Both the position numbers and the translations under genes were made by a program. From NCBI GenBank assembly GCA_009746045.1, contig RPFO01000015.1, positions 409,529-473,528 of the forward strand: 64,000 bases of DNA. The letters are read 5' to 3'. The DNA comes from Mesostigma viride (lineage: Eukaryota > Streptophyta > Mesostigmatophyceae > Mesostigmatales > Mesostigmataceae). Numbering within the stretch: position 1 is the first letter of the stretch; every line of letters starts with the position of its first letter. The notes under the pieces are model-generated. The model searched no databases, was not told the origin of the DNA, and saw only the letters and a list, made by a program, of their open reading frames with translations. Positions 59,433-64,000 of the stretch are shown in pieces.

Positions 59433-60809
59433 ATGACGACCCCAAAAGCAAAACGGGGTTTGGAAAAGGAGCTTACCGGCTCCCAGCCCAACCCTTTCGC
59501 CATCGTTCCTGCCCAGCCGACTGGGCTTGCCAACCCACCGCCAGCAGCCCCATCGCCCAGCGCCTCGCCTGAGCCCAAGAAACCCTGCCACGATCGAAAA
59601 TGGAGCGAGTTCCTCCCCGGCAACTGACGATTCTCCTTCACCCGGTGGCGAGAATTGTCGCCGCAGGCATGCATCGAGGTTCTCCAGTTCCTCGAACAGG
59701 AGCGGAAGCTCTTCGTGCCCCTGAAGGGGGCGGCTATCGACTACAATGGAGACATGTCCTGGCTCTATGCCTCTGACGAAGTAGAACATGCAACGCCTGA
59801 TTATCCTGACCAGCCAATTCCAGATCCGCCTCGGCGACATCACCAGAACGCTCCGCACCCCAGCCCCCGCACAGCCGGCAGCCCCATCGGCTTCCTCCCT
59901 CGGCAAGGATGACATCCGCGCAGTGCTGGAGGAGCACGTGACCTGGCCGCTGGCCGAGCAGCTGACATCGCTGAACACCACGCTCAATCAACAAGGTCGA
60001 GGCCCGGGTCTCCAACGTGGAAACCAAGGTCGTCCACAAGCTACAACCCCAGTTCACGGCGCTACACACCATGGCGCAGGCTTCGGAAACGCATCATTGC
60101 TGCACTTGTCTCTCGCCTTAACCAGGTGGAGGGCAAGTGTGGCGTGCTCCTGAAGAAGCTTGAGGCCATCACCGCCCACACCGAGGCCCTGGCCACACAG
60201 GTCCCCAAGATAGCGGAGCAGACGGCCACCATTGCATCCCAGCCACCCTGGCAGGATGCTGGCGACCTCCCGCCGCTCTCCTACGCGGACCTGCTGCGGT
60301 CAGCGACCGCCTCCACCACCGACGCCATCGCCACAAAGCTCCAGGAGCTGGAGGACCACCGCCAGGCCCAGCAACGGGAGGTCACCGACCGCACTCGCCG
60401 CGAGTGCCGAGTGGTGCTACGTCGCTTCCCCCAGAAGCCAGGTGAGACGTCAACCTCTCTTGCTGACGAGCTCAAGAACCAGCTTCTTACCCTCATGGGC
60501 CTGGTAGGTGAGGTAGAACTGCGTGGGTGCCACCGCCTTCCCCACTCACGGGACAAGGCGGCTCCCCCACCAGTCCTGCTCACCTTCCCCTCCCCTGAGG
60601 ATAAGCAGCGGTTCCTCTCTCGTCGCAAGAGGTTGCACGACCTCACCTGGACGCTGGATGACGACCTGACCCCCGCTCAGCAACAGCAGCGACGCGACCT
60701 GTGGCCGGAATACCTCCGCCATAAGCAGGACCCCCAGAAGCCCAAGGTGTACTGGAGGGGCGGGGACCTGATGATCAACCACAAGATGTGGACGCCCCCA
60801 GCGGGCTAG
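59433..60809 (+). pseudogene. LINE ORF1 (RRM-type), frameshifted
   Basis: The open part at 60126-60809 (227 codons) has a coiled-coil-like start (KKLEAITAHTEALATQVPK, ELEDHRQAQQREVTD). An RRM-like nucleic-acid-binding domain as in L1 ORF1 proteins follows (RRECRVVLRRFP, GCHRLPHSRD, VLLTFPSPEDKQRFLSRR) and a C-terminal segment (LDDDLTPAQQQQRRDLWP). A start ATG at 59433 (MTTPKAKRGLEKEL) leads into a Pro-rich N-terminus, but the frame changes about three times between 59625 and 60126, so ORF1 is dead. No ORF2 follows: about 370 bp after the stop the element ends in the family 1 hairpin (TGCTCCGTGACTCCCC) at about 61183-61208 and a TTAATTAA tail. Confidence 0.7.
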
Positions 60810-61208
60810 AACAGCAATAGCCCTAGCTTGTAACCATGGGAGTCACTGCCGCTAAGGCAGCCATGCCTAGAATGTTTGCCTAGCTGTGCCAACATACCTA
60901 GTCACGTGCCACCAACGCACGGTACACAACCAGCCATATAGCCTTAGCCTAGTCCTAGTACAGCCATGCCACGCCCTGGCTATGTTCAGATTACTTGCCC
61001 ACGCTATACTTGTTATGCTACGCTTACATGGGTCTTATTGCACCCACAGTTTGCCGGATCGTTAGCGTGTCCGTTTAGCTAGCGCGCCCGAATGCAGCTG
61101 TGGCATGCCTTTGGCATGAAGGAGCCTGGGGGTCTCTGCCCTTTCTCCTGTAGTGCACACACAGGGATTACAAGCACTTCGGTGCTCCGTGACTCCCCAA
61201 CGGGAGCA
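60810..61208 (+). mobile_element. 3' region and hairpin tail of the ORF1-only LINE
   Basis: Non-coding, with repeated CTAG/GCCTAG motifs, closing with the conserved hairpin GTGACTCCCCAACGGGAGCAC. It has no CCAT run, unlike other family 1 copies. Confidence 0.6.
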
Positions 61209-61311
61209 CGTGCTTAATCAATTAATTAATTAATTAAATTAATTAATTAATTAATTAAATGAAATTAATTAATTAATTAATTAATTAATTAATTAATTAA
61301 TTAATTAATTC
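61209..61311. repeat. (TTAA)n tract between two LINE tails
   Basis: About 100 bp of TTAATTAA with one AAATG interruption. The ORF1 LINE ends into it from the left (plus strand) and another LINE ends into it from the right (minus strand). Confidence 0.9.
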
Positions 61312-61612
61312 CTTGATGGTTGGGTGGGATGGAAGGAGCCGCGTAATCGGACTAACCTAACTCTAATCTAGTCTAGAAAAATCCTAACTACGCTACTCAT
61401 CAAAACGCCTCCTCCGCTAATTGGGGGAAGGTGGTTTGCCCACAGGGTCGGGCGTGTGAGCCTTGACAATCCTCTTCCACCGCGTCTTGTTCTGCATGGC
61501 AGTCCAAAGAAGGGAGAGAGAGTGTATGCGGTATTCAAACTGGGCTGGGACCAGTAGGTCATCCAGCAACATCTGCACGTAGTTCGTGACATGTCTCCCT
61601 ACCTGGAATGGA
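61312..61612 (-). mobile_element. LINE family 3, 3' end (tail to tail with ORF1 LINE)
   Basis: On the minus strand one frame reads the end of a LINE protein (HVTNYVQMLLDDLLVP, EYRIHSLSLLWTAMQNK, TRWKRIVKAHTPDPVGKPP) with a stop near 61424, then about 110 bp of 3' region and the TTAA tail. Its W...RWKRIV...PVGKP layout parallels the ends of families 1 and 2 but the sequence differs. Confidence 0.65.
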
Positions 61613-62305
61613 ATGGATGGTGTAAGCTATCTAGTAGGTCCTAGTTATAGGGTTGTGGGCATCACGGCCTGAATCGCTATGAATGCCATACGCGGTCACA
61701 CGCGGAGCCCCCACAGACTTGGGGGTGGTCTCCTTCATCACTACTTGCCATCTATCCTTGCGTACCATCTGCCTCCATATTACAGACAAACCAGGAGGCT
61801 GCCCGGGTGTGAGCCCGTCACGTCTAGGGTAGCACATGTCCATGCCGAGTCTATCACGAAAAGTCCACGGGTGGCGGCCCTGCCGCGCGCGGCCTGGGGC
61901 ACGCCAGGTGAGGACATATCGCCCAGGCTGGGCGGGCTTGGTGCCAGCTAGTCTATCTGATGTGTCTGTGACCTGATCTGTGCGGGCCGGGTGCCCGGCT
62001 AGGCCCAGGCGCCTGTGCCTAAGAATGTGGGAAACATATGGCAAATCAGCGTATAACTCCTCATTACTAATGTGCAAACCAAAGGGGATGTTGAGGGTCT
62101 TGCGCAGCATCTTGGTGACGTTGCCGTCGAGTCGTTGCTCCAGCTCCTGCGTTAGTGTCCAGGTCTCGGCGCCGCAGGTCAGGATTGTCAGAATGACGAC
62201 CTTGAAGAGGTCATGCACGCTTGACGATCCGGGGTAGGGCGGGGTTGCTCCACCAGCGGCGGTGGTCATGGAGTTGCGCCCACGCCATGCCGATCCGTCT
62301 CGTCA
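61613..62305 (-). mobile_element. LINE family 2, 5'-truncated copy with RT C-terminus
   Basis: The longest family 2 copy. The minus-strand frame 62269-61631 encodes ILTCGAETWTLTQELEQRLDG, then HILRHRRLGLAGHPART, then GRYVLTWRAPGRARQG and LSVIWRQMVRKDRW, the thumb and C-terminal region typical of LINE reverse transcriptases. Further 5', another frame reads GMAWAQLHDHRRWWS, so one frameshift lies near 62230. It lacks the usual hairpin and tail: its 3' end stops in CCATTCCATTCCA where family 3 begins. Confidence 0.8.
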
Positions 62306-62569
62306 TGGAATGGATTAATTAATTAATTAATAGACACGTGACTGCGTCACGTGAGCATAAGTCCTCAGTGGGAGGGGAACATGGGATGGAATATGGAATG
62401 GATGGTGTAAGCTACCTAGGTCCTAGTTACAGGGTTGTGGGCACCACGGCCCGAATCGCTATGAATGCCATACGCGGTCACACGCGGAGCCCCCACAGAC
62501 TTGGGGGTGGTCTCCTTCATCACTACTTGCCATCTATCCTTGCGTACCATCTGCCTCCATATTACAGAC
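62306..62569 (-). mobile_element. LINE family 2, short 3' copy
   Basis: About 260 bp, from CTGTAATATGGAGGCAGATGG (element sense) through the stop, CACGTGACGCAGTCACGTG hairpin and ATTAATTAA tail. Its tail end abuts the 5' end of the copy at 61613-62305, so the two lie head to tail. Confidence 0.8.
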
Positions 62570-62654
62570 TCGCAGCATGATCCACGCTACTTGCTATCCA
62601 AGCTAATTGTCTCACCACAAATCATGCGAATATACAATAATGCATTCATTAATT

Positions 62655-62800
62655 AATTAGGAACATAGCTCTCATCATCCTGAACGACTCGAACACGCGG
62701 ACAAGATAACGGCAGGCTCGAGCTACCATGGTCCGGATTCTCCCGATTTCTGGCCTGCGCTGGTTGTCTCCTTGATAGCTCTGTTGGGAGTACATGTAGC
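62655..62800 (-). mobile_element. Repeat C, longer copy
   Basis: Inverse of 15044-15150, extended at its 5' side by GCTACATGTACTCCCAACAG, a stretch echoed at about 59203-59235. It ends in TTAATTAA at about 62648-62659. A 63-codon open frame spans it (RTMVARACRYLVRVFESF), so it could be a LINE protein end and not a SINE. Confidence 0.6.
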
Positions 62801-63238
62801 ACATATCCCGGAGAAGGGGCATATCAGCTAGCAATACCAAGAATGGGCCCTTGCCCTATTAGCGGGGGGTTGGGGGTGGAGGTGGGGGTGGAGAAGGGTA
62901 GTGCTGGAGGTGGGGGTGGGGGTGGAGAGGGTGTGGGGGGAGGAGGGTGGCGATTGGGGTTACTGCTTTTCAACGCATGGAGTCTTTCTTTCAGGGCGGA
63001 TACATATGCGTCCTCTCCGTCCTGGCTGGGGTCGCTGGCGTGTCGACTGAGCCTCATCCCGCTCAAGGCGGGCCAGGAGGCGAGTGAGGCTGGAAAATTG
63101 GCGGGAGGGTTGACCGTGGCGTGCCTGGCGACCTTGCATCCCGATCATGCTCGCACTGTGCGACATGGGGATAGGAAGGGGCTTGTTGATTAACCCCTCA
63201 ACCGTCTTTGACTCGTGACTAAAATGAGTCACGAGTTG
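62801..63238. other. Unassigned; G-rich run and short frames
   Basis: GGTGGGGGTGGA-type G-rich run at 62865-62950. Frames on both strands continue to about 63240; the minus one (…DGEDAYVSALKERLHALKS followed by Pro-rich) looks exon-like but no splice partners are seen. Confidence 0.3.
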
Positions 63239-64000
63239 CACAGTATGCCACAGGTGCCCCCATTCAGCCTAATTATTTTTTCTGGACCATACTAGGAACC
63301 AAGCATAACCATATTAGGGCCCACCTGGGGGTATAGTGGGTGGTCCCAGTGCTAGCCCCCCCTGCTCTATAAATAGCCCCCCCCTCAGGGGGGTACGGTG
63401 AGTGCGCGCGGTGACACCCTTATAATGGATGATAGACCCCTTTCCTCAATGAGTTGACCCTGGGGTTGGTTTTGTAGATAGATTTTTTAGTTAGGATGGG
63501 ATACAAACACTAAAAATTGTAACTCCCCCAGGGACCCATCAGCTTAAAAATAACTGGTGACTATTTTGAGTCGCGAGTTTTGGGGGGGCTAAAATAGGCA
63601 TCCTAGTGCAGTTTTGAACATGGAAACGATAGGTAAGCATGGAGTATGGGCAAACATGCATGCTAACACTTATTCCAACCTGTGTGCCACCAATACCTGC
63701 CATAACCACTGCAGGTCCCTGCCGGATATGATTGGAGACGACTACGCGCGGGCCGCGAGTACGGGGTTCACAACCTTATCATGCATGATGGAGCACGTAT
63801 ACCTTGGATTTCACCCTAGTATTTCAGGGGGGACTGCAACTGTACCCAAGCACTACATCCAAACACTTACATGTCTTGTTTCACCCAGGGACCCACAAGA
63901 TAATGCTAAAAATAGCTGGTGACTATTTTGAGTCACCAGTTTGGGGGGGCTAGAATAAACATCCTAGTGCAGTTTTGAACATGGAAATGATAGGTAAGCA
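63239..64000. repeat. 357-bp tandem repeat, window edge
   Basis: A segment beginning GGGACCCA and running through TGACTATTTTGAGTC, TTTGGGGGGGCTA and TAGTGCAGTTTTGAACATGG at 63531-63640 recurs at 63888-64000, about 357 bp later. Partial relatives (TACTAGGACCAAAGCATA; GGGACCCAGCTGCAAG) occur inside the sulfotransferase's second intron at about 12592-12860, so the unit is dispersed as well as tandem. Confidence 0.75.

Noticed and set aside
59330-59987. Minus-strand open frames overlapping LINE ORF1
   Set aside because: Antisense shadows of the plus-strand ORF1 region; the plus strand has the recognisable RRM-type protein.

Overview
The window is nuclear DNA of a eukaryote. It has GT-AG introns with C-rich acceptor tracts, almost no gene-dense sequence, several retrotransposon and DNA-transposon families, and very large microsatellites and minisatellites. 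A unicellular green alga or a similar repeat-rich alga fits best: the sulfotransferase is of the secretory type common in green algae, and there is a retroelement relic with a PHD finger after an integrase tail, plus LINE tails of the algal type. This placement is inference from family resemblance; no rRNA or organelle gene settles it.

Layout. 1-6.7 kb holds no convincing gene: a LINE 3' end whose CCAT run has grown into a 410-bp microsatellite, a 125-bp minisatellite and scraps of LINE tails. 6.7-14.8 kb is the best host gene, a three-exon sulfotransferase of 504 residues whose splice phases all agree; intron 1 carries a 2-kb composite microsatellite. 14.9-16.8 kb is an unknown 1.25-kb repeat (called D here) interrupted by two LINE-like 3' ends joined tail to tail. 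17.7-20.5 kb holds a retroelement relic, a small inverted-repeat element and a probable KDZ/Plavaka-like transposase fragment. 20.96-34.71 kb is two Ty1/copia copies fused head to head into a large inverted duplication; one arm carries a clean 3,689-bp DNA transposon insertion and the other arm supplies the empty site. 35-39 kb has a possible small two-exon gene and two LINE copies, one with a restriction-like endonuclease domain.

40.8-56.6 kb is the most unusual part. A third copia copy (5' LTR plus gag) runs, with the reading frame still open, straight into an exon of a host coiled-coil gene. The later exons (46.71-46.78 and 56.18-56.55 kb) follow in matching phase across an intron with a 2.5-kb minisatellite and a second intron holding a whole-looking 8.5-kb Ty3/gypsy chromovirus with a 5-bp target duplication. 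57.3-59.0 kb is a second, inverted copy of repeat D, broken by a LINE with a 14-bp target duplication. 59-62.8 kb is a cluster of nested LINE 3' ends and a LINE ORF1. 62.8-64 kb ends in a 357-bp tandem repeat.

A theme across the window is a set of LINE-like families whose 3' ends share a GC-rich hairpin followed by a TTAA repeat tail. They insert into or beside one another's tails, often tail to tail. Short (CCAT)n runs in one family's 3' end appear to seed large microsatellites. Coordinates of repeat ends are by eye and can be off by a few bases; exon boundaries are supported by phase agreement, not by transcripts.
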